Source: Lepidonotus clava
Lineage: Eukaryota; Annelida; Polychaeta; Phyllodocida; Polynoidae
DNA: 64,000 bases
Assembly: GCA_936440205.1 (NCBI GenBank)
Contig: OW387135.1
Span: forward strand, 33,768,792-33,832,791
Direction of reading: 5' to 3'
The notes beneath the pieces were generated by a model. The model ran no database searches and had not been told where the DNA came from. It saw only the letters and a program-made list of their open reading frames with translations. This document shows, piece by piece, positions 1-11,800 of the stretch. Each line of letters opens with the position of its first letter. The first letter of the stretch is position 1. The translations under genes and the position numbers were made by a program.

Positions 1-1098
1 GAGCGCCAGAATTAATTCATATCGGCCCAAAATATCAGGTCGAACAATCAAACTTGAAAGTTTAATCGAAGCAGAAATTTGCCATCCGGGCGCTTTGCGC
101 CCGAAGGATCCAAATCGAGGTCAAGCCTTGGGGGGGAACTCCAGTCAAGCGTCCCGCTAAGTACACGTGTACTAAGTATAGCTGGCGGACGCGGGACAGG
201 AATGGTGGTATTTTCTGGTTCCAACTGCTCGGTATTACTAAATCTGATACAGAGACCTCATATTTATTGTAAATAATGTTGTTATGATTGAAGTTTGGTT
301 GAAATTTGACACGCATTGTATCATGAAAATCATTCGTTCAAAATGTCCGAATTCTCCGCATTGATTCCTGTTGTGTTAGACTTGTTCTGAAAGTGGATTT
401 GATGTACACTTGTTACCCTTAGAAGTTTAAGACAACCCTACACTGTATATATGTTGAGTTCTGTTGACTGGTGTTACAAATTACAAATGTCAGAATCTGT
501 ACATGTATGTACTAAGGAAAAATCCAACTCTATCGCTTCAAGCATGAGTGTCATAAATCTTCATCCTCTAAAACTGATCTTACTGTTTGTCAACATGATT
601 ATGTCATCATTTACTTACCATAAAATGATCATGGTTCATTAACACTTACCTGATACCTTATGCACGGTGTCACTATCCTTGGGCCTTAATCTGGGCTGAT
701 CATCATTACTTTATCTGGTCACCTTATGCACGGGTGACACAACTCTTAAGCCTTAATATGAGCAGACAATGATGGGAACTCTTCCTAAAAACCTTCATGT
801 TCATGAACATTTTCACTGATCTCAAGTCTTAACGTAGACTACTGGAGCTGTACTCATGTATTAAGTAAACTGAATGTATTTTGTTTACAATCTACAAATG
901 AACAAAAGAACTTGATTATCACCACCTTGTGCTGAATGTACCACGAGAGTCAAGGCCACCCCACCATGGTTTAACAAATATATCCAATCATTAAAATTGG
1001 GAAACTGCTACATTTGTTTAAAAAAAAAAAATATATCTTCATTTGGTTTGAGCTATGTCGTCCACCTCCTTAAACTCAAACACCTGACCGCCGTCGAA

Positions 1099-1640
1099 TG
1101 TACTAATGGCTTAGTACTTTTAATACATTGTTATGATATATAATCCAACAAGGATCAGGCTTAGCAAGTCTACTTCTAGTCTACTCCTAGAGGAGACATT
1201 TTACGCTCCTAGCGCCACCTGTTAACCAGTATAAAAGGCGCTGCAAGGTAGGGAGCGAGCAGTTAGTGAGCAGCTTGTGAGTTAGTTGGTTAGAAGAAAC
1301 ATGTCTAACCAAGGAGTTATACCTGGAGTAAGTACATCGACTCCATGTAACAGACTGGAGTTTACCATTATCCACTACCTCGGACATAGGATTGTGTTAG
1401 AGCTGAATACCAGAATGGTCTAGAAGGCGTTGGAGCAACTCGTGTTCTAAATGTGGTTGATTGCTTATAGGAGACGGGAGGTGGACTGATGAAGACTTAT
1501 ACATGGTGGCTTTGACTCGGGATGAGATGTTTATTGAATAAAAACCCTTTCATATTACGAAGCTCCCTCATCGTTCATTTCTTTTGAACTATTGGGAAGT
1601 GAATGGACAAACTTTAAACGCAGTCTGAATTACTCAGACA
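1099..1640 (+). mobile_element. Solo LTR-like copy A
   Basis: Begins TGTACTAATGG, has a TATA box (AGTATAAAAGG, about 1231) and an AATAAA near 1538, in the spacing of an LTR promoter and poly(A) site. A second copy of the same sequence lies inverted at about 21760-22277. No internal coding region adjoins, so it reads as a solo LTR fossil. The exact end and any target duplication are unclear. Confidence 0.5.
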
Positions 1641-3047
1641 TTCTGGAAAGCAACTCATGAAGACTTGGATATACACGAATCTTACGCAGTCTTAAATCAA
1701 ACATTAACAATAGTTCAGTTTATCCTGTAATCGTTTCAATTTTTCCCTAGTACCAACTACCATGGATTTTGACTTAATTACATTTAGGTACAAGGAATTA
1801 TTAATTCTTGTATTTCTTGTCATATTGTATTTCTCTAATCTTAGATCTTGAACTTGCTGAGGTAACTAGGTAATGGACGTATTGAAGAACCTGACCCTTT
1901 ACCTGATTATCAGTAATGCATTTCCATGTCAGAATCTATGTACATCCATGCTGTTACCAGGTTACAATAAAACACATTTTACCCAATGCAATTGCTGATA
2001 CTGCGTCATTTTGTAAGGCTGATGCACATATCAACGATTTTTGTTTTCTCAACAAAATAAATATAATAAAATAAAAATATTGTTTCTAACAAACGGTCTA
2101 GATATTTTCTTTTCTCCTATATGAATATATTTTAGGTCTATCAAATAACTTTTAATTATCTATTAGACTACCATTTTACCAGAAATATTCAACAGTATCC
2201 CAGATTTTAATGATAATTAATCAATTTTCCTTAAAAAAAAAAATGTATATCAGGAACTTTCAAACGGGGAGGGCGCCCCCGGCCAGCCCCCCCCCCCCGA
2301 CACACACACCTACCAGGTATGCTAGATCCGTCACTGATTATAACCATCATTAAGTTAAAGAATCAGTGCTTCCAATCCATACCTAAGCCTCAACTTTGAA
2401 TAGGACCCACCAACGGGATAGAGAGTGAGACAAAGGAGGGAGACAGAATGCCACCATTTAAAAGCTGGTATCTCAAAATCATACATGCCTCTATGAAATA
2501 CAAGGCAGAACACCAGCAACCAGCCAATACTTTAATTCTTCAGAAAATTACAAAAAAAATAGAAATCTTCAAGAAATCATTTATTTGAGATATTCATTAT
2601 ATCCACAAGGTTCTTAGCAACATTTCACTGGCTTACTATATGTACTTTTGATGAATATTAAAAGAGGTATATGCAAAAGTTTGGAAAAAGGGCCAGTGTG
2701 GTGTGTGTACTCCAGTGGTGTCCAAGTGCAGACACTGACCCGACACTGGAGGCTGAGGGGTGTGTGCGGGGTGGCGGGATAGATGCCCAGATAGGTAGAG
2801 AAACAATTGATGTGATGATATCTCAGAAAATTCTTCAAAATCTCATTTTGATTACCCTACTTATTCTAAAACGATGTCCTTTCGCATGTTGCTGCCTACA
2901 TAATGAACTTTCTTCAGGTCTTACCAAGAACCAGCAAACTAAGCCATAACCAACCTGTCCATCTGGTTGCTGTTTTGTTAAACTGCTTTTAAAAGGACCA
3001 GTGGGAACCAGCAAATTGGGTCATGACCCCATTACTTAGTTCCAGCC
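1641..3047. other. Upstream intergenic DNA, no gene seen
   Basis: AT-rich, with a short C run near 2288-2300. The stretch GATGATATCTCAGAAAATTC near 2813 is loosely repeated near 3595, suggesting an old duplication or repeat. No supported coding sequence. Confidence 0.5.
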
Positions 3048-3059
3048 TCATCCTCCATG

Positions 3060-3125
3060 TGGCTTCATGGTGTAATGGTTAGGACACTCACCTCCAGACC
3101 CAAAGGTTGTGGATTCAAATCCCCA
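3060..3125 (+). mobile_element. tRNA-derived SINE head
   Basis: Pol III A box TGGTGTAATGGTTAGG (3068-3083) and B box GGATTCAAATCC (3111-3122) at tRNA spacing. The middle resembles tRNA-Trp (CTCCAGA loop), but the anticodon stem does not pair, so it is not a working tRNA gene. Confidence 0.55.
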
Positions 3126-4289
3126 AAGAGTTCATCATTGCCAGCATTTCTCAGCCTGGCGAAGCCACTTGTTTATAATAATATTGTTAGATCTATATTT
3201 ATAGGGTCTAATTTTGTCTTTTATTTATTAGTAACTTTACTTTAGGGATTATCTCCTATTTAATTTTTTCATATAGATCTATGTAAGCAGGTAAGGTGTA
3301 TCTGGAAACGATATTAGACATTTTCAACTTATATAAGCTTTTATGGATAGGGAGTGAAAATGTTACAATCTATTTGTGGTATTTATAACATGCACATCAG
3401 GGTTATATCGAGGATAACATATGTTTCATATCGCGCACCTTAGATAAAGAATTGTCAGAAAATATAAATGATAATGATATTTTGAGGAAAATTATTTAAA
3501 TGTCCACTATAGGTCTATGCCTGTAATTATGAGTTCATACTTTTTAATAATACCCTCCATGCTCAGATTGATAGGACGTGTGAACACAGGAGATATGATA
3601 TCTCATAAAATTCTACAAAATAATTAATGATTGAATATCATAGAAATATTAAGAACAGCTAGGCTTGTATCACCCTCAGTGCTTTAAAGAAAATATAATT
3701 ATTTTCATTTTCAATATCAAGAGTGTTTGCAAAGGGATATTAGATCCATTATGTTTTAGCTACACCATTATCAGATTATGGGGAATTCTTGCATGATGTA
3801 CATAGGCCCTAACAGATCTACCAATCTTTTTCGGTTGTTTTTGATGTATTTCAGGGTAATTGCGCGACGCGACCCTGTTTTACCCGAAACCAGGGGGAGG
3901 GGTTATAACAAAAGCAAAAACAAAATTAATATCATTTGATTTCTTCTCTCTCCTTGGCTGTGGGACCCCGCACGGGACCCTATCCCTTTGAGCGGGAAAC
4001 TCATGCCAGGATCGACTACACCGACCTCTGGAGGAATGCACTGGTGTTACATTAGTTCTCTGATTCACCACTAGGGAGCAGCAGGTGCTACCACCCTACA
4101 CGTGAGATGTGAAGTCAACAAAATCACAAGGCGAATATACTGTGAAATATATTGGATTTTTCTATTCAATCAGCACACAAGGTACGTAAAGCGTGCTTTA
4201 AACATTTGGTTTCTTCCTTGGTTGATACACTCAGGTCTTCAAAGTATATAACAAGTATTTCTTAGATTACTTCTAATATCGCTCATGCC

Positions 4290-4530
4290 CACGCTTTTCA
4301 GCGGATCGACTTGCAGTTGCAGTCACCAGTTTTTTTTAGTTTTTGTGGCACAGAAAGAAAGCTAAGAAACTACCAGACTTTCAAAACAACTTTAGGCCTC
4401 AAACCATATCTATTTACACTGAAAAATCAAAAGCTACTCATTGCCCAGACTTGTGCAATGTCCCATAGTAAGCACACCACACGCCCAGTCTTTGATGACC
4501 CTGTTGGGAGCACAGTGTTCCCCTTTTAGT
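4290..4530 (+). mobile_element. Possible LINE C-terminal relic
   Basis: The frame reads RKLRNYQTFKTTLGLKPYLF, like the last helix region of many LINE reverse transcriptases (x-F-K-x-x-L-K-x-x-L-F). There is no other support. It adjoins the GTCAGGG repeat. Confidence 0.3.
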
Positions 4531-4539
4531 CGAAAAAGT

Positions 4540-4965
4540 CAAGGAAAAGTTTTTTTTCAAGGTCAGGGAAAAGTCAGGGAATTTTGGAATTTGTCAGGGA
4601 AAAGTGGATTTTTGCAAAAGGTCAGGGAAAACTGACCCTGGTCAGGGGAAAATGGAATTTTCAAACATGTTGTAGTCCCAAATTCAAATAAAAAAGTTAG
4701 AATTTGTGCATCAAGTCCCAAGAATCTGGTTCGGCAAATATTATTTTGTAAATTGTGGCCCCTTGAAATACATGTTGCGTTGCTGTGATCCAGCAACTTT
4801 TCCCAGGCTACTCTGTTTCGAAAGTTTGAGCTTAAATTGGAGGACAAGACTGTTCTAGGGATTGTTCAAGGCTGTTTAAAAGGGATTTTCTTATCTAATT
4901 AGTCAGGGAAAAATGGAATTTGTCAGGGAAAAGTCAGGGAAATGTCAGGGAATTTTGACATCTCT
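4540..4965 (+). repeat. Degenerate GTCAGGGAAAA repeat
   Basis: Clusters of GTCAGGGAAAAG / GTCAGGGAATTTT at 4540-4665 and 4900-4965 separated by a unique stretch. It makes open frames in several phases, but these follow from the repeat and are not genes. Confidence 0.55.
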
Positions 4966-5441
4966 GGTCAGTGGCAACCCTGTTCAGTGAGGCAGCACTA
5001 CAAAGAGGGCATTGGGTCACGCTGCTACAAATAGGCACTTCCTCTGTGGACTACTGTACTTCTAGATTCGGTCACCAACCATGTGACCTAAATAAAGCTG
5101 AAAAGCTTTAGCTTATGCAGTCTGGAAAGTACCCTGGAGGGTTGATGGAACTTTAAACTACCCCAACAAACAATCTCGGTCTAGCCCCCTTATTATTATG
5201 CCACTTACCTTGTTTCAAACTGTGTTCTCCAAATGTGTGGTTTCATAAAGACTAAGTTATCCATGGAACCACAAATTTATACAATAATAAAACGCCTTAT
5301 AAAAGTTATTGACATAAGTTTCAAAACCAATAAATCAATTTGATTATATATTGTCTATGTTCGATAAAGAAGTTACGTAAGTAGATAGCGTCCATTAGAT
5401 TTCAATCCAATGTTCAAGATAGTATAATGTAAATCCTCATG

Positions 5442-5670
5442 AGGCCACCCTTTAGATAAAATTTGTTTCCTGTTCAGCGGGTAGCCAGGGAAAAAAACAG
5501 TGGGGAGGTTGGGAAATCTTTATTTTTTTTATTTTTGTTTTGTAAAGCTTTAACTAAAACTTTGGTTTAAAAGAAAATCCGAAAATCTAAAAAAAAAAAA
5601 GTCTCTAGTCGGCCCTCAAAAAGTCAGTCGGGCGTCAGACAGGAAACAAACTTTTTGTTAATGGTGGCCT
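5442..5670. mobile_element. MITE-like element with about 38-base terminal inverted repeats
   Basis: Left end AGGCCACCCTTTAGATAAAA, then TTTGTTTCCTGT; the right end is the reverse complement with a few mismatches, ending at 5670. Non-coding, 229 bases, about 170 bases upstream of the BMS1 start codon. Confidence 0.6.
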
Positions 5671-5839
5671 GAAGTCCTGTATAACATTGTGCATCAATGT
5701 GCCATTGTGTATCAATGTGCCATTAAAAGTGCTACACTTCTCAGTTTAGATTAAACCATAGCGATTTGTGGATGATTTAATGATATTGAAAAGAATGAAG
5801 TAACAATTGAATCTTTTTGGCTTTAGATCTACAGTTAAA

Positions 5840-8800
5840 ATGGAGGACGGCGCGAAACATGATGTGAAACAACACCACAAACGACAGGCGGGTCGAAAAG
5901 CAGAAAAGAAAAAGGCAAAAAACCCACATGATCAAGATTTGTCAGCACAACAGAGAAACCCTAAGGCGTTTGCATTTCATTCAGTCAACAAAGTAGCAAG
6001 ATCCGTCAGAAGGTACCCGTTATTCATGCGGTTATTTATACTCCCTCAGATGTTTTAGGTGGATTATTCTGTAAGAAAAAAAAAGAAAAAAAACAACAAC
6101 AGTATGATCAGCATTCGAAGTAGATGTACTGTAAATCTTTTATGCCACGCGTAATTCTCTTTACATTTCTTCATTACATTCAATGGCTTTGCTTCAGTTT
6201 GTAACCGCACTTAGCAACCGCACTTATAAATGAGACTTGTTTTTCAATTTTCTTAAAATGGAGAGTCTGAAATATAGATGAGCACAGTTAAAAGTAGATC
6301 GGATTAATATATTGCAAGTTGCATAGGTCCCTACAAGCATATAGATCTTACCACATCTGTAATGACTCATTTTACTTATGAGCACGGATATTGATTCAAT
6401 AGAGACACGAAACAATTCCGAAACTTGAATTGTCTTTCAGGACATTAGATATCAAGGAAAAGAAGCACCATGTGCCTGTGGTGGACCGGACGCCAATCGA
6501 ACCCCCGCCTGTTATTGTTGCCGTTGTTGGGCCGCCCAAGGTGGGCAAATCTACCCTTATTCAATGCCTCATCAAAAACTTCACTAAAACCAAGTTGTCA
6601 AACGTTCGCGGCCCAGTCACCATAGTCTCAGGCAAGTTTTAGTTACAACCACTGATACAGAGACAGATCTATATTCTAAAGCTAAAACCCCAATGTAAAT
6701 TATTCCATCCGTTTACCAGTTAAGATTTACAATTGCATGTATTTCTGAGGCTAAGTGTATAGTTCACTTAAATTTATTAAATTTATTATAGTCAGATAAT
6801 TTTCATCTTTTAATTTATGATTATACAACAACAAGTTAACGAAATCAAGCATCCTGTAGATCTAATTGAGAAAGCAGTCTAGTTTATGATTATTAGGATC
6901 TCTTTTATTTTTCATGAAACACAATTATGTTTTGGTTTGTAGGAAAGAAAAGAAGGCTGTCAATCATAGAATGTAACAATGACATAAACTCTATGATCGA
7001 TATTGCCAAGATAGCTGATTTGGTGAGTATCGTGGCGATCTGCTTGGTATAGAAAAATCGTTGTATAGTATTTCCCGTCTGATAATTATCTATAGCAATA
7101 AATTGTTATCTCGTGTAAACATTCTCAATTATGAATATTTCTTATGGAAAATGCCCTTCATTCAAGGTCAGCGTCAGAAAATGTTAGAGGCTTCCTACTT
7201 ATCCAAGATGAGGTCAATTAAAGACTAGCACTGATATGCACAGGTGCATTTGCCAAAAATATATCTAAACGGTTTCTCTTTTGACATAGAATGATTACAC
7301 AGATTTGGGTTTTGGTTCAATTTCAGGTCCTGCTGCTAGTGGACGCTAGCTTTGGCTTTGAGATGGAGATCTTTGAATTTCTCAACATCTGTCAGGTTCA
7401 CGGCTTTCCGAAGATCATGGGTGTGCTCACTCATCTCGACCACTTCAAGGACAATAAGGTGCTGCGTAAAACGAAGAAACGACTCAAACATCGCTTTTGG
7501 ACCGAAGTATATCAAGTAAGAACAAGGAGTAGCAGATCTAGTACGTTCAATTTTCGGGGCTCAAAATAGGTATTGTTTCGAACGGTTGTGCATTTACACG
7601 CCCGTTACCTTAAATAAGACCAACCCGCAGAGGTTCTACATTTTCAAACCAACTCCTTGGATGCTCCTTTTATTAGTTAGAAATAAACAAGTTAAGGTAT
7701 ATACAAGTAGTAACATCAGAAGACGTATTTTCTAAATCATTATTTCATTCTTTCCAAAACTCCTGGAAGATCAGAATACACGGTGTTGTAGTTTTGTCAA
7801 TAAAAAAAGCTCCATCCCTTTTCAAAATCCTAGATCCGCAACCCCTATGTATCTGTGTATGAACATACAATGCTTCTTACTTGAAGGGAGCCAAACTTTT
7901 TTACCTGTCGGGGCTGGTGAACGGAGAATACCAGAAGACAGAAGTTCACAACTTGGGCCGGTTCATCTCCGTCATGAAGTTCCGTCCGTTGCAGTGGCGT
8001 ACCACCCACCCCTATCTGCTGACCGACAGGTTGGACACTGCGTCTTATTGTTTTCTGAGATTCCTCTAGCCTTAGTTTGAGATTATAAAAAAAACTAATT
8101 GGGACTCATTGGATAAGTGTTAGAATTCGTTTCATTAAGAAAAGCAAAGTAAAAATAAAATAAGACTCTAGTTGAAAAAGGAAAAGAAGAAAGAGAATGT
8201 ATTCAGGACTTAAGATTTCTGTTTCTTTTGTGTGTAGAATGGAGGACGTGACTGACCCTGAGAGCATCCGACTGAACCCCAAAGCCGACCGCTCCGTGTG
8301 TTTGTACGGCTACGTCCGTGGCACGCACTTCAAGAACCACTCCAATATCCATATACCAGGTCAGCTAATCCTGCGTAGTCATCTCGATCTTTTCTATTTT
8401 CATGAGTTGAGTTGATTCCGAAAATGAAAATAAAAGACCAGGCTGTGTTTCTTTTAACCTTCTTGCTGCTCCTTAATTTCTTAAATGACCCTGAAGAAGC
8501 CTGTGAAAAGGGAAAAACATGTCGGTAAATCTTTCACCAAATCTTCGTGTTGGTTTGGATAGTTTCTACTATTTCTTGATTTCTTTAACATGTTAGATAT
8601 AAAAAAAAGGATTCCTCTTGTATATTTATAGATACAAAATTTGTGCAATGAGTGGTATACATCCTCTGGGATACAGTCATGTTACTTCATGTGACTACTG
8701 GAAGGGAAACTTTTGTTCTACACTTTGTTCTGATACTACGTACTAAATTTACTTAGTCATTTTTGTTTAATAACATGTCTTATGTTGTCAACGTTGGAAT

Positions 8801-11800
8801 ACATTTGCCAAGCTGCACATAATATATTCACAACTACCATCTAAAGGACGATCATGTTAACCCGCAGGTTGTGGAGACTTCCCTATCCATGACATGAGCC
8901 TTCTGTCCGACCCCTGCCCCCTGCCTGATAGGGAGGGGAAGCGGCGGCGCCTGAATGAGAAGGAACGCACCATGTACGCGCCCTTCTCCGGGGTCGGGGG
9001 CATCGTCTACGACAAGGACGCGGTCTACATTGACACTGGAGGCAGCCATTTCCACGCCAAGGACGAAGAGGTACGTGTTGTAGTTTAGTTTTACGTCCCC
9101 TTCTATCTTAGCTACCTAGATGTTTGGATAAGTTTTTAGTTACGCGGTCTGTTATTTGATCTATCTTGAATTCAGTGTCTGAAGGCGGAATGAGATACAC
9201 TGAGTGTGTCGTGTTTCTACTAAAAGTTAGAAAGGGATGGTGCCAGTAGGTCATGGGACAGAGCGAAACAAAATTTTGCCCATTGGGGAACCGCAAACAA
9301 ATATTTTAACCATTGGACAACCAATCTCCAATTCTCCCGAGGTAACGCTGTAGAAATGCTTAAGGACAGACAGCAGTCGTAGAGGGCCTTTTTCATTTAA
9401 GTTTCATTACTTGCTCAGTTAACAAGATATAGCATAATATCATTTATCATATGAAAGGTATTTTTTTCCTCTATTGATTGCTTTATTTCATTTTGCAATG
9501 ATATTAGATTTGCGGAAATTATATTAAGAAAACCTATTTTTTCACTTTTATTTTTTGAACATTGATTTCTTGCTAACCGCTCAATGGACACATTTCATAT
9601 TTCACATGGGTATTAAAAACTATTATTTCTAGTGAACTGTGTCTCAGATTTTTTATTTAGACAATGGTTTGCATTTTATGTCAAAAAACGGGTAACTTTT
9701 TATTCATTTTTTTTCATTATTTTTCTAGATTTCATAAAACAAAAACTAAAATCTAGATAAATAATCTGAGACACAGTTCACTAGATCTGAATGTTAGGTA
9801 CGTGTTCCAAAAATTTCATAAGCATATCTTGTATATTAATCGAGATATCTGTGTTAGAAAAATATAAGAGAAAATGTCTTTTTACAATTTTTCTATCTCC
9901 TCAAACTCACATATTTTCTCCTATTTCTAAATGATTCATATCAATAGGTACAGTGTTAAGTTGGCTATTTAATCATGTATTTTGTATCTATATATCTGGA
10001 ACAAAGGATAAGTATGTCAATGTTAAAGGGAGTGGTGTGAATTGGCCCTCTACGACTGCTGTCTATCCTTAAATGATCTCGTCGTCCCTGTGTGTTTTCA
10101 TGGTGAAGTTGAGCACAATCCCTTCGATGGGGTATTTTCACTTACTATATTAACCTAACTTTTGTGTTTTCCATTCTCTTGGTGCAGGAGACGAAGCCAA
10201 CCAATGAATTGGTTAGTCAGTTGATAGAGGCCAAGAAAACGTTAGACGAGAAGATGGACGATAGCGAACTGACGCTCTTCAAGGGAGGGCCGACAATCTC
10301 AGCCAGTGACTTTAGCGGGTGAGCATAGTACTCGCTGTTTATGTTATGATTTAGGCAGTCATTCAAAAGCAAAGAGATTAAATACATTATTGAGAATGTA
10401 ATGTTCCTGTCCAATCTCATAGTATGAAGGCCGTCAACTGTACAGACGTATCATTAGGCGCCCTATTACTGACCCAGGTTTGGTCTCACTGAGACAGTAG
10501 GTACTACCGGCTTGTGATCAATGCATAATGCTTAATTTCACTTGAAGGAACATAAGGACCAATTTCATAAGACACAACCATTTAATAGTGATTAGTTTCG
10601 TTGAAATCGTAGTAAGGAAATTCGCGCTCGGGCATCTCTATAGGTGCAAGCTCTACAGGTATGATCCTATACTAACTTTATTTTTCATCAGTTCTAACAC
10701 ACAAGCACTGCCCGGGGAGCGGCTGGTGACAGCGGCAGATGGCCGGGAGAGGCGGAAGGCGGTCTTCACTGATGACAGCGGGGAGGGTGGTGACACTGAC
10801 ATGGATGACGAAGGGGACGAGGAGGAGGAAGAACAGACTGGGGAAGAGGACGAAGAAGAGGAAGATAGTGAAGAAGAAGAGGAAGACAGCGAAGAAGAGG
10901 AAGAAAGTGAAGCAGAAGATGAATCAGTAAGAGTTCCACATCCATAACACATAAATCTAATCACAGATGTTTCCTTTGCCTTTTTCCTTAACACTTTAAA
11001 ATTTGTATACCATAGAACTTCCGAATAGATATCAGGCATATTAAATAGCAAGTATATTTTCCTGAAATTGTTTGTAATTGACGGTGTGGATTCAATTCAA
11101 TTGATTAATGCATTCTTTCTATAATTTTCAGGACGAAGAAAAAACAGAAGACAAGACAGGACCATCTAAAAAGAAAGGAAAAGTAGTAAGTCATTGATCT
11201 TAAATTTTAATATTGATTAGTCCAATACAAGGGCAAGTCTACTTTGCATATTAGTAGTATTTCCTTATGCTCGTAACAAATAATTTGATTGGTTCAACAT
11301 TAATGTTAATGTTTTTTTCAAGGATTTCGAGGAGTTTTCTTTCGCGGATAGTGATGACGAATTAGAAAATAAATCTACACCATCAACATCTAAACGGCAA
11401 TCTAAAATTAGAAAGAAGCAACAAACGACAGAAAGCAGTGATGACGAAGAGAGTGAAAATGAGTCAGAGGTAGACGATGAAGTCAGGCCAAACGATTCTG
11501 ATAAGAAAAAGACAGCAGAAATAAGGCAGGAGGTTGCAAGAAGACGAAGCGCAGATAACAGTGTGAAGGCCAAAATAGCAGAAGCTCTAGAGAAGGTCAG
11601 TCAAAAATCAAGGGCCCGTGAAGTGGAGGAAGAATATAGTGAAGACGATAGTGAAGACGAGGAAGAGGAGATGGAAGAGGGTGAAGAAGAGGAGGGGGAA
11701 GGGGCGGAATCGGGGTATGCTGAAGAGGAGGATAGTGATAACCAGGAAGAAGAAATCGGTAATTACTTTCAGCATGTTTCTTGCATAGAGTCTAGATCCG

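Noticed and set aside
3060-3125. A functional tRNA gene
   Set aside because: A and B boxes are good but the anticodon stem does not pair; treated as a SINE head. The same reasoning was applied at 26593-26647 and 63479-63551.
10653-11051. 132-codon Ser-rich frame on the minus strand
   Set aside because: It is the complement of the acidic Glu/Asp-rich exon 9 of BMS1; Ser runs are the mirror of GAA/GAG codons.
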